Assembly: GCA_950295325.1 (NCBI GenBank)
Contig: OX485809.1
Coordinates: 34,734,144 to 34,798,143, forward strand
From: Polytrichum commune
Taxonomy: Eukaryota; Streptophyta; Polytrichopsida; Polytrichales; Polytrichaceae
Direction of reading: 5' to 3'
DNA: 64,000 bases
A program made the translations under genes and the position numbers. The stretch's first letter is position 1, and each line of letters opens with the position of its first letter. Shown piece after piece: positions 1 to 9,895 of this stretch. A model generated the notes under the pieces. The model had not been told where the DNA came from and did no database searches. It saw only the letters and a program-made list of their open reading frames with translations.

Positions 1-3000
1 GCTTCTTGGAACAGGGAGTTGCATCAGGTGGTTTGGACTACAATGCACTCCTGCGTGCCAACTTTTCCGCTGTACCACACAGTATACCAGTTATTGCCTT
101 AGCATTTGTTTACCAGGTAGAAGGTCAAAACTCTTCCAATTGCTTCAATTTATTTGCACTACGAGTGGTGTACTTTAAGAGGCTACCTTGAACATTTCAA
201 ATTATTCAGACCCCTGAGCGTCCAAGAGGCTCAATCCGGTCCTTGTCATCCACAAAAACATGTACTTTGAGCTACATATCTACTTCCAGTTTTAGCTAAG
301 TGAGTCAAGAGTGACCCATTAGTATTAAAAATATCCTTCAAGCACACTTTTCAAATTGGTTCAATACCTCCATGTTATTCAAGATTTGGGTACAAATACA
401 CAACCTGGATGCCTTGAATGCAAATACACAAGGAGTATATTGATTCTCAATGTTACATATGATTATATTATTACTTTCTCCTTGACATAACGCATGAAAT
501 AAAGTTGAAACCCAATATTACAAAAGATATGATTTGAAGAATTGGTGAGGCTTGTAAAAATTGTGTGTATATAGGTTGTGGATTGAGCCCCTTGGTTCTT
601 TAAGGGTTATGGAGAGGATTACTGAGGCCCCATAACCCAGGTAGGATATTTTTCTGGGTTTTAAACTTCTACTTTGTGGAAACTTCATAGTACTCATTCA
701 AAAACATTGTGCACATATTATGTAACCTCTAAGTAGGTTGGTGTTTTGTCTATATGCAGAATGTTGTTCCTGTAATCTCCACTAGTTTGGAGGGAGATCT
801 TCCAAGGATAAGGTATCACTCTGTCTGTCCCTTTAGTTCAGATGAAATTCACCATATTTTCCAACATCAGTTTGTGATAATGATCACCTCTTTGATTATC
901 TGGAATCATCTATATGGAATAGCCATCTTGGAGTCGAGTATAACATGGTGTTTAAAAATTCATGGCATTAACTTAAGCTGACCCTGGAGATCATGATCTA
1001 TCTTATGAATGGTTTTTGACAAGCCAAACCTGCATGCTTTCAGAGATTTATATATTTTTTATGTGAGAAAAATACAGGACCGCAGTTGTACTTGGAACGG
1101 CCATTCCACTGGTCATGTTCTTAATCTGGGATGCAGTTATTTTAGGGACTACATCAACATTAGTGGATGCTAGTGGAGTGCTTCAAGTTGTTTCAGATCC
1201 CTTAATAAGTCTTCGATCAGCTAGTGGTATTGTAGGGGTGAGTCTCATACCATAACATGCTACTCTTGTTTTTGAATGACAACCCCTATAGATTTCTGGA
1301 ATTCATATGGACAATGTCGTGCCATAAGCCCTTTTCCAAAGGTTTGAGCTAACTGCAATCGATGACTTTTAAAACTTACATGGTCTAATTATGTTGCTTG
1401 TTTACTGTCTCTTGTCAGCCAACGGTGGAGCTATTTTCCTTCTTAGCTGTGGCAACATCCTTTATTGGCTTTGTGCTTGGGCTCACTGATTTCCTTTGTG
1501 ATTGTACGTTGCAACCCTTCTTTTTTGGTTCAATTCTATTATGTTTTATCCATGGATTGAAATGTGCATACTCTATGAAATTCTAGTATACAAAATTTTG
1601 TATTCTTGCTTTATTCCAAAATTTGTCACAATCACACGTGATAGTTCCTGTTCATTTACAGAATACCATCTTTTTGTGGCCCATCATTGAAAGACTGATT
1701 CCTCCCAATTTATGTCTTGCTTTTCTGGATGTTTGCAGTGCTGAAATTACCAGGAGGTGGACGACAATCACCATTACCATATCTCTTAACTCTATTTCCA
1801 CCGTTCACACTGGCCTTGACATCACCAGATATTTTCTACCAAGCCTTGGACTTTGCAGGCACTTACGGTGGTAAGTATCTAACTATTTTCCTTGCCCGAG
1901 AGAGTTCAGTATTTTCTGCAAGTAAAGAAGCACAAACAAAATTCCTTGTTAATACGTAGACGTGTAAGGAGTACAAGGATATGGTCAAACCAAACGCATC
2001 TAAGGTATATGGGTCTTAAATGGTGACTTTTTATGCCTAGTCCGCTTCTTCTAGGATAAGGAACATGTGAATAGTACGAGATGGATACCAAATCCAATTA
2101 AGACTAGCCACTTTCCTCAAAAATATCGGAGCTTGTATGAATATCTTATTCAGTATTGAAGTGAAGATTCTTGCGCTCATTAAATGGCCATATGAGCCCC
2201 CCCAATTAAATTTTAAGCCTTCAGAGATGATAAAGCTTGCATTGTATTCTTTCCCTTTCCTTTCATGTGATGAAAGAAACGGATTGAAATGTGGTGAGCA
2301 TGTATTATCATGTAGGCCCATAAGGTAAGTGGGTCTTAATTCTATTAATTCGGTTACTTATCTTAAACGGGCACCTATATTTGAGTGGTGGGTGGTTAGA
2401 TGCAGATCTTAGTTTGGGCACCACAAAGACACAATTTTAAAATAGATTGGATTACGTGCTCAAAAGTTGTGAACCATTCTAGGCTCAAACACCTAGTATA
2501 ATTGGGGCAGGGGACCTATGTGGCCTTCCTATGGCTCACTGTCAGCGACTTTGATGAATCAGAATAATTTGAGATTAGTTCCAAAACTTTTGAGGATTGA
2601 TCTTTGCTTCTTCACATACATTGGCGGACACACAAAAATATCAACCTTGTGAATCCAAGTAGGATAAGGTAGAAAACAACCAAAAGTAACCACATAAGCC
2701 CCATCTACCTAACGTCTCTTAAAACAAACCAACATTAAAAAATAAACCTAATAATAGAATTATCTCAGGTTGGGCTTGTTGGGTTGTGGACCTACATAGC
2801 CATCTTCTGGCTCTCTGTCATAGAACTTTGATACTTCAATAAAAGATTCAAGATTAGCTCCAAAACTTTTTTGGATTGATCTTGGCTTCTTTGGTACATT
2901 TGCAAATGCACAAAAATTTCAACCTTGCAAATCCAAGTGGTATAAGGTAGAAAACACAAATAAGGCTCATTCACCTCAACATCTCTTATTTTTTAAATAA

Positions 3001-3240
3001 AACCTTGCAATCATAAAAAAGGTGGAAGTATCTCAAGTTGGCCTTGTTGGGTTGTGGACAGTGCTGGTTCTATTTGGGGTACTCCCAGCAGCTATGGCGT
3101 GGTCAGAGCGCTACTCAGATACATGCCTTCCTCCAGCCGTGAAGCCAATTGTTCCTGGTGGAAAAATCACTCTAGCATTTGTCATTGGAGCAGCGGGCTT
3201 CATAATCACATCAGAGGCTGTCTCAAAGCTCTTTCATTGA
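1..3240 (+). CDS. Tryptophan/tyrosine permease family transporter, 3' six exons (5' end outside window)
   Basis: Predicted polytopic membrane protein that moves aromatic amino acids; plant members of this bacterial-type (TyrP/Mtr-like) family are often plastid-associated, but any transit peptide lies outside the window. Exons are 1-116, 760-812, 1078-1237, 1419-1503, 1739-1870 and 3062-3240. All introns are GT-AG and the phases agree, giving about 240 residues and a TGA at 3238-3240. Hydrophobic segments include VVLGTAIPLVMFLIW, SFLAVATSFIGFVLGLTDF, LPYLLTLFPPFTLAL, VLVLFGVLPAAMAW and ITLAFVIGAAGFIITSEA. The run LLKLPGGG..PLPYLLTL, followed by FAGTYGVLVLFGVLPAAM across the last splice, is characteristic of plant members. 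The last intron (1871-3061) is swollen by a dispersed repeat and a local duplication. Family assignment is from recalled resemblance; exon joins are from sequence. Confidence 0.88.
2002..2497. repeat. Dispersed repeat family R1, copy 1, with an inverted half
   Basis: 2002-2235 matches the left half of copies at 4194-4578, 58008-58342 and 60821-61192 (shared features: GGGTCTTAAATGGTTAC, a CTTCTCCTAGGATG block, AGTACGAGATGGTTAGCAAA, ATTCTTGTGCTCATTAA). The following 2318-2497 matches the right half of the other copies, but in reverse orientation (the block around GAGCACGTAGTCCAATCT is reversed here). Both ends of this composite carry AGGTAAGTGGGTCTTAA-like sequence in inverted orientation, so the parent may have been a TIR element. 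It lies in the last intron of the permease gene. Confidence 0.6.
2494..3061 (+). repeat. Local tandem duplication (about 270 bp) ending at the last permease splice acceptor
   Basis: Two diverged units precede the final exon. The run TCTCAGGTTGGGCTTGTTGG at 2763 matches TCTCAAGTTGGCCTTGTTGG at 3031, just before the acceptor. The sequence after 2791 (CTACATAGCC, CTGGCTCTCTGTCA, CTCCAAAACTTTTTTGGATT, GGTATAAGGTAGAAAACA) has a counterpart from about 2516 on. The copied acceptor region in unit 2 has a C where the real site has the AG before the exon, so it would not splice in the same way. This is a repeat-driven intron expansion; no extra exon was found in it. Confidence 0.7.
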
Positions 3241-4193
3241 TATTCAACGCTGAGAGAAAAAGAAAAAGAAAAAGAAAAAACGACTTTGATGTTGCCACCA
3301 ATGTGAATTAGGTATGTATGGTGTTGCTTCATCCTGGAGTTAGTCCAATTGTATATGTGATTCTGAAACAAACATGAGGAGAATTAGAGGGACCTAACTT
3401 AGAAAAACATTGCCTCCTTTCAAAGGTGAACACCTTGCACATAATCTATCCCAAGGGCAAGCCCATAAGGTCCCACGTGGTTGGTTGAAAATTTTGGTGC
3501 ACTTGGAAACTCCCACCATGATTGGGAGTGCCATAGTGGTAGGGTGCACTAGAAAATCAAGTTGTAGGAAGGTCATCCATCTAAGCACCATCTAGATGTA
3601 GGTGGCTTAACCTCAGAGTTCCTGGTTAGGGCCTTGGGTTTAAAGCCACTCTTGATTGCTTGACCTTTTCTCCTCATGTGGCCTTGGATGCTACATAGTT
3701 CTCGATCTCAACCATTTTGGTTTGGAAGAGGCACATGAATTTTGAGTGGCAGGTTTACATGGAGTGTACTCATCCATTATAACATTGCTAACCTCCACTT
3801 GCTTACCCTAATTAGGAGAATAATTTGAGCAAGGGTCAAGAATTAACATGTTGTGATTCTTAAAAATGACAGCTTCTAGATTTGTGCCGTGGCAAGATCC
3901 CTGGTATGGAAAATGGCAACACTTTTATTTTCAAAGGGTGAGGGAGCATGAGGCTTAGCAATGCTATGGTGTATCCTTGAATCCGAGTTCAAATGTGTTT
4001 AACAGATGCAGGGGTCAGGGGACATTGGAGATGCACTCCAGTGGTTTACATCTTAGCTTACAGCCCTTTGTTCAGTCCTAATTGATTGGCAAATTGAAAA
4101 CCCAAGAACACTCAAACTAAGTAGAATTTCTCAGAGTCTCAAACTAGTTCTCATACTTTTAGTCTTGTTTCAAGGAAAAACATTCGTTCTCCT
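3241..4193. other. Downstream flank of the permease gene, no gene seen
   Basis: The 3' flank begins with a purine-rich run (repeated AGAAAA units, 3253-3281), probably within the 3' untranslated region. No convincing coding frame, RNA gene or bounded mobile element was seen in the rest. Confidence 0.5.
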
Positions 4194-4578
4194 AAGGTAT
4201 TGATGGGTCTTAAATGGTTACTTCTTTCCTACTAGCCCACTTCTCCTAGGATGTTGAACATGAGATTAGTACAGGATGGTTAGCAGATCCAAATCCAGGC
4301 TGTTTGCCACTTTCCAAATATATTTCGGAGCTAATGTGAATCTCTAATCCATAGTGAAGATTCTTGTGTTCATTACGTGGTCATATATGTTCCCCTTATT
4401 TATGTTGGTTATTGAATCTAGAATGCTTATCATATTTTGAGCACGTAGTTCAATCTCTTTCAAACATATGATGCTTATTTGGTGTCTAATCTCGGAGCCA
4501 CACTACACCACATGCCACTCAAATACATGTTGTGCAATTTAGATGCATAATTGAAGTAGGCACACCTACTTGTAGAGG
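4194..4578 (+). repeat. Dispersed repeat family R1, copy 2
   Basis: Near full-length copy of the family also found at 2002-2497, 58008-58342 and 60821-61192. It starts with GATGGGTCTTAAATGGTTAC and runs through TTTTGAGCACGTAGTTCAAT to CACACCTACTTG. No open reading frame or poly(A) tail is visible. It is either a non-autonomous DNA element or fragments of one. Confidence 0.6.
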
Positions 4579-4719
4579 GCTCTCTATTCATCTTTACATG
4601 TGCCAGAATGTAGTTTTCATGTGGGATATAAGTGAGTCTTAGCAAATGTGAGCATGAGATGTGGCCAAATTTGACTATAAAAGCATGTGCATCCCCAAGG
4701 GTCTTAATTGAGCAATGTG

Positions 4720-4905
4720 GGTGTGAGATTGATTTGTTGGCATGTTGGTAAGCTAATTCTCACTCACTCATATTGTTAGTTAATTCTCCTATCTAGGAGG
4801 CATGGGTGGTGTGACAATGATTTTAAGTAGCTAGCATATAGGTTAGTTGATATCCATTCATTCATTAGTTAGCTAACTCTCCTAGCTTGGTGGTGCGGAT
4901 GGACC
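4720..4905 (+). repeat. Diverged repeat paired with 6735-6900
   Basis: Both stretches share TTCTCACTCACTCATATTG-like, TAGGTAGCTAGMAT-like and TTAGCTAACTCTC-like blocks in the same order, ending in GGTGGTGYGG. The second copy is interrupted at its end by the hAT-type MITE at 6901. No coding content. Confidence 0.4.
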
Positions 4906-5404
4906 CTAAGAGGGGTTATGTGCATTTTGTTTCCTTGGACAATCAACATTAACTATACCATCCAATTTCAAGAGAGAATACAAAATTTTAAACAAAAATC
5001 CTAGAAAGATTTTGAGATTAAATTGTAGTAGTGTGAAGTCCAATTCGACCAAAAAGAAATAAAAAATATTAAAGACAATTTGCCATGCATTATTTCCACA
5101 TTGATTAAGACCATGTTCAATCCAACATGGAAATTATGTTATGACACTCAAGGTGTGGAATTAGACAACATGATGCATGTACCTCCCTAGAGTGCCTGTA
5201 AACACATGAGACTAATTCTCCATGATGTCCTTAGGGTGTAGTTGCACTTCCGGGTTAAGGCTTTGTTTGGGTAACCACTCATATTAGTCATATTGTGCCT
5301 GCACTTTTTGGTTTAAGAGTATTAGGTAGCATATGAGGTAGTTAACCTATATGAATGCTAATCAATCTCAAGCCCTTACCACCTAGTTAAAATTAAGGTT
5401 TCAA

Positions 5405-6060
5405 TAAAAGAGTGCAAGCATAGTCAAGTGCACACCTCCATTACCCTACACAAGTTTAAGTAAAAGTGATTCAAAATTGTATACTAACTTTGAATTTTGT
5501 GAAGAAAAAAATGATAAACATTTGAAAATCACATTGATCTACAAAGCCAAGCAATTTATGTTGCCGAAAAAATTCAAGAAAAGTCTACATATTTTAGAAA
5601 TGGTGCAAGTAGTGTGCAAGTAGATGTATTGAACACATAATTATCTAGAATTTGTTGAAAACATTATAAAATTACATAAAATTGATGTTTTCTATAAATG
5701 TTTGTAGTGGTGCCCTCAAGTTCATAATGAATTCGAGGAATATGAGATGAAGAAAAAATCCAACTTCAAAATATTTAAGGTCATGAAATCTATGTCCTAA
5801 ACTAGAATCAGGCTATACCTTTCAAGTAGTACTTTTAATGATAAGTACTGAAGATCTCATCCTTATATATTATATTTGAGTATTTAACAAAATTATATAG
5901 GGCACCATGAAAGAAGATCCAACTTAAACAACACTTTGCTACTACTTTGAGGTGTTTGACCAAAAAACATTATGGTTTTAGTATACTGGAGCCATTTTCT
6001 GTAAACTTGAGAGTTCTTGCTCCTAAAAGTTATCATAGTAGAAGTTAGCTAGCTTTTTGG
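5405..6060 (+). repeat. Dispersed repeat family R2, copy 1
   Basis: Colinear with 48845-49440. Shared blocks include AGTGATTCAAAA, CATTGATCTACAAAGCCAAG, GGTGCAAGTAGTGTGCAAGT, ATTGAACACATAATT, GAAGATCTCATC and CAACACTTTGCTACTACTTT. A short tail around 6140-6170 (ACGATTTGGAGTTATTCAATG) recurs near 50095-50120. No protein-coding frame is recognisable. The type of parent element is unknown. Confidence 0.6.
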
Positions 6061-6900
6061 ACCTTGTTTTTGTGAGAAAAATCCTAACTCATTCATATCC
6101 CTAATGCTAATTACATTGATTATCCCAATTACTGTGTGTTACGATTTGGAGTTATTCAATGCAATAATGTCTTACTCATGTGTTCAATTTTTATTGACAA
6201 AACTTCAATAGGTTGTTTGGACAGTAAAAACATAAATGACTTTGCTTGGTCAAATATTGCATTCTCTTTGAATAAATATAGCATTGAGTACCTCCAAATA
6301 GTAACAAACATTAACTAAGATAATCAATGTAGTTTTTACCAATGATTAGCTTAATTTTATTCCTAAATGCCCACCTTTCAATTTCCCCATGTGTAATTTG
6401 TGCCGCCACGAGGTGGACCACACTATTTCTTACATCATCGTAAATGAGCATGCACTTTGAAATATAATTTATTATTTGAACCATGAAGGGATATTTAAAT
6501 GATAAATTAATAAATTAATATCATCTTCTTTGTTCAAATATAAATATAAATATTTTTAATTATGTTAATTACTTTTACCTTTACTTTGACTTTGATAATA
6601 CGAATGGTGTAGGCCACAAAATTAGAATGTATCATAATTAATGTCATGTTCAAAACTTGGGCAAGTGGAGTAAAACTTCAGTCTGTCAAACTTAACTCAT
6701 GTCTTCAAATTGGCCAATCTTAGGTTAGTCGTAACTATGATGTGCGGGTGTGCGATCAAGTAGCTAGCATATTAGTCAGTTGATTCTCACTAACTCATAT
6801 TGCTAGCTAATTCACTTAACTGAGTGGTGCAAGCGATTTGACCATGATTCTAGGTAGCTAGAATTTTGGTTAGCTAATCTCTAAATTAGGTGGTGTGGCT

Positions 6901-7308
6901 CATGGGGAGGTCACTCCATTGTCAAGTTGAACACCACTTGCAAACAAAGTTTGCTACCCTTATATTACATGCCATAGATCATTTTAAAATATATGATATT
7001 TTCCAAATATGTATAGCTATTGATAGTATATTTTTGAAATTTGTTTGAAATTTTTAGTCATCTTCATTTTTGTAGTAATTGTTTTAGTTCAATTCTAATT
7101 AGAAACGGTATGTTTCATATAAAAAATAAACATCAAATTTAGTTATCGTTTTTTACTATGTAATAAGTACCATATATATCTACTCATGAGATAAAATTGA
7201 TAAAATTTTGACCTAGTTTGGTGATGCATTATGTAAAGTGTAGGTTTTTTTATATGTAAAGTGTTTGCACGTGGTTGTTCAACTTTACAATGGAGTGACC
7301 TCCCCGTG
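6901..7308. mobile_element. hAT-type MITE, copy 1
   Basis: 408-bp element with terminal inverted repeats beginning CATGGGGAGGTCACTCCATT, the right end reading the complement (ATGGAGTGACCTCCCCGTG). It is flanked by GTGTGGCT (6893-6900) and ATGTGGCT (7309-7316), an 8-bp target duplication with one mismatch. Termini starting CA plus 8-bp duplications are the hAT pattern. There is no coding capacity; it is AT-rich inside. A second copy lies at 39359-39767. Confidence 0.85.
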
Positions 7309-7428
7309 ATGTGGCTAAGACCTTTTGTCCTTAAGGATGATGTTGTAGAGAGAATACCATGACATTATCACTTGTGATTGGCTTGCATCTGACTAGCTAC
7401 AACAGTATAAATCAAACACATTCACCTT

Positions 7429-7585
7429 CATAACATTCTTAGATAAATGTGCGTTCGTCCACGTGGACCCGAGAATATGACCATGGGATGCTGCAGCTAG
7501 TGTAAATTCTATTTACATCAGCTGCAACATCCCATTATTATATTTTCGGGACCCACATAAACACACATCGCTCAATAATGTTATG
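7429..7585. repeat. Long hairpin, about 77-bp arms with a 3-base loop
   Basis: The left arm 7429-7507 and right arm 7511-7585 are imperfect inverted complements: CATAACATT pairs with AATGTTATG at the outer ends, GTGGACCCGAGAATATGA with TATATTTTCGGGACCCAC, and GGGATGCTGCAGCT with AGCTGCAACATCCC near the loop. It could be a tiny foldback transposon or a small-RNA hairpin. No target duplication was identified, and it sits directly before a microsatellite. Confidence 0.75.
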
Positions 7586-7595
7586 TTGGTTACCG

Positions 7596-7641
<46 letters not shown>

Positions 7642-7672
7642 TTATTATTTATTATTTATTATTTATTATTTA
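7596..7672. repeat. Compound microsatellite (AC)n(AT)n(TTTATTA)n
   Basis: A run of AC dinucleotides passes directly into AT dinucleotides and then into repeated TTATTTA units. It separates the hairpin at 7429-7585 from the start of repeat family R3. Confidence 0.95.
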
Positions 7673-7697
7673 TATAAGAAGCTACCTCCATGTACAC

Positions 7698-9022
7698 CTC
7701 TGAGTTGGCATGTAAGACCTATTTTCTCCCTCATAGCTATTGTGAACTGCTAGTTATTTTGTAAATATCAATTAGTTGACAAGGGGCAATAATGTGGCCT
7801 TGGATGCTCTAAGCTTATTTTCTAACCTCCCATGAGTTGTTTCCAAGGCCATGATGTGGCTTTGAATTCCACATGATTATTTTGATAAATATCGCAAGAT
7901 ATCAATGTGTGCAATATATAATTATGACGTGTTCATAATTCATTTATTTTACATGGGTGTGATTGCTCAAATATTTGTAATATGTCAAAATAATATATAT
8001 CACCTTATGGTAAATTGGTGAACTCTAAAAATCAATTCAATAATATATATATATAATGATATTTATTTGAAAATAATGAATATACATCATGTGATTTTAA
8101 AGATAATACAATATGTGATGAGGATAAATATTACAATAATTCAAATAGGCTATAGTAAAACAAATTATTATTTTTTGAGTACACCCCAATCATGACGTTG
8201 TCCCACAAGTCTAATTCCAAATAACATACTATTTATTATTATATTATATTATATTACCTAAAATACTATTTATTTATTTATTTGTTATATGTTTTATATT
8301 TTATCTTCATTGTTTCATGTTGGTCATGTTATGAACACTTACATTAATCTATCATTAAAATGACAAAGAAAATTTTAAATGGTAAATCACAAAATTATAA
8401 CCTCAATGTTAATGAGGATTTTGTAATGTTTTTGACCTCCAAGTTAATTACGTGATTCACTGATGGTTTCACTTTCTGGAATGAAATACCAATTAATTTC
8501 TTATTTACTAATTGGAGGTGCACATATTTTAGACCTTGAAGGTGAAGTGCACTCAATATGGGATTTGTAGTCAAGCGGCCTTCAAGAATGCAAAGGCAAT
8601 GTTTTTTTTGAAGTTGGGCAAGGCGGCCAACAGTTTTCGGTTAGGTTTAGAATTTTTTTGTAGAGGGTTGCCCCAACCCGGATTTGTTACCTCCGAAAGT
8701 TCGTGAGGGGGTATTCAACGCCTGCCCATGTTGATTTCTTTAAAATAACTGGATTAGTAGTGATAGGTTGGCATCACATGATGCAACCACTTGCTTCTAT
8801 ATGAGGCATTCTTTTAATTTTTTATGTCTATACCCCTTTGTATTGTTGCTTGAAGTATTAGATTAGACTAGGATTTTTAAAACTACTAAAACTTGGTATT
8901 TTTGAAACCCTTGAGACAAGGAGCCAACGACGTATGGAAGTGTCTAAAGTGGTTCATCTCGTCCGCAAAGATGAATGAACTGTCACTAATGAGAATACAT
9001 GAGTGCCACGAATTCCCGGCCG
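7698..9022 (+). repeat. Dispersed repeat family R3, copy A (uninterrupted)
   Basis: Homologous along its length to 43693-46283 once the foldback insertion there is removed. It starts at GAGTTGGCATGTAAGACCTA and ends at CCCGGCCG. It contains ATTTTGTAA at 7756-7764, the unoccupied version of the site where the foldback element sits in copy B. Its right part (about 8330-8740) resembles one arm of that same foldback family (GAAGTGCACTCAATATGGGA; GAAAGTTCGTGAGGGGGTAT), so an older relative left a single arm here. No intact coding frame. Confidence 0.75.
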
Positions 9023-9558
9023 TAGATGACCCCCATCTTAACAGAACGTCAAATACACTCGGATTAGACAGATCCTACTCTTTGGATTTGGGCGAAGTAA
9101 CCCATACACTCGTTCCTTGTTGGATGCCTGAACCCTTGCCTCCAAGAAACCAATGTACGGGTTGGTTCGCCCCAGCCCTACTCTTTGTGCCTAACTTACA
9201 AACACACTCACAACCTAGGTCAATGAGCAGGGAGAATTGATTGCTAGTTACAGGTGAACCGGCTGAATTTGAGAAACCACCACTTAAAGTTCAAGACTTC
9301 AAGGAAAGTTACCCATAAATTATAGACGAATCTAGGGAATATATCTCACATTAACATTGAGAAAGCGGACGATGATAACAAGTAACAGATTGGACTTAGA
9401 AACACATGGATATTGACCAATTATGCCCAAAAAATCTTCCGGGACACTCAAGTAGGCTCAACTTTCAGGGACACTTTTTCTCATGTACCAAGTTATTCCA
9501 AATACCTGGGATGATTGATGAGCCAAGATTCCACATCCTCCATCTTGCCTCCGCCTAC

Positions 9559-9895
9559 ATCACATCTTCATTCGGTTGGGTCCCGCCCTGCCCCTCCTAT
9601 GCCTCCTTCATTGCCCAATCTTCCTGCCCGCACATGCGTGGGAACTCTCCCCCTTTGGGCACCAATGTGACAATACCAGGTCAAAATTACAAATATTCGA
9701 GTTGACATCACTCTCATCATTCCCAAAGTAATTGATGGCGTTCTTTCACATGTCAAAGGAGCTTTATGGCTTGAGTGACCGGGTATTGCCACATTGGTTC
9801 CCAACGTGGACGCGCTCCCACGCACGTGTGAGCAAGAAGACCGGGCACTGAAGGAGGCGTGGGAGGGGCAGGGCCCATCCAAACGAAGATGTGAT
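9559..9895. repeat. Inverted repeat with about 120-bp arms
   Basis: Arms 9559-9683 and 9776-9895 pair imperfectly with a 92-bp spacer. ATCACATCTTC pairs with GAAGATGTGAT at the outer ends, CCTGCCCCTCCTATGCCTCC with the complement of GGAGGCGTGGGAGGGGCAGG in the middle, and CAATACCAGGTCA with TGACCGGGTATTG inside. The arms are much more GC-rich than the surroundings. No target duplication or TIR family was assigned. Confidence 0.7.

Noticed and set aside
9769..9810. TTGGTTCCCAACGTGG-like sequence resembling an LTR primer-binding area
   Set aside because: It lies inside an inverted-repeat arm, no LTR pair could be found, and the match to a tRNA 3' end was not convincing.
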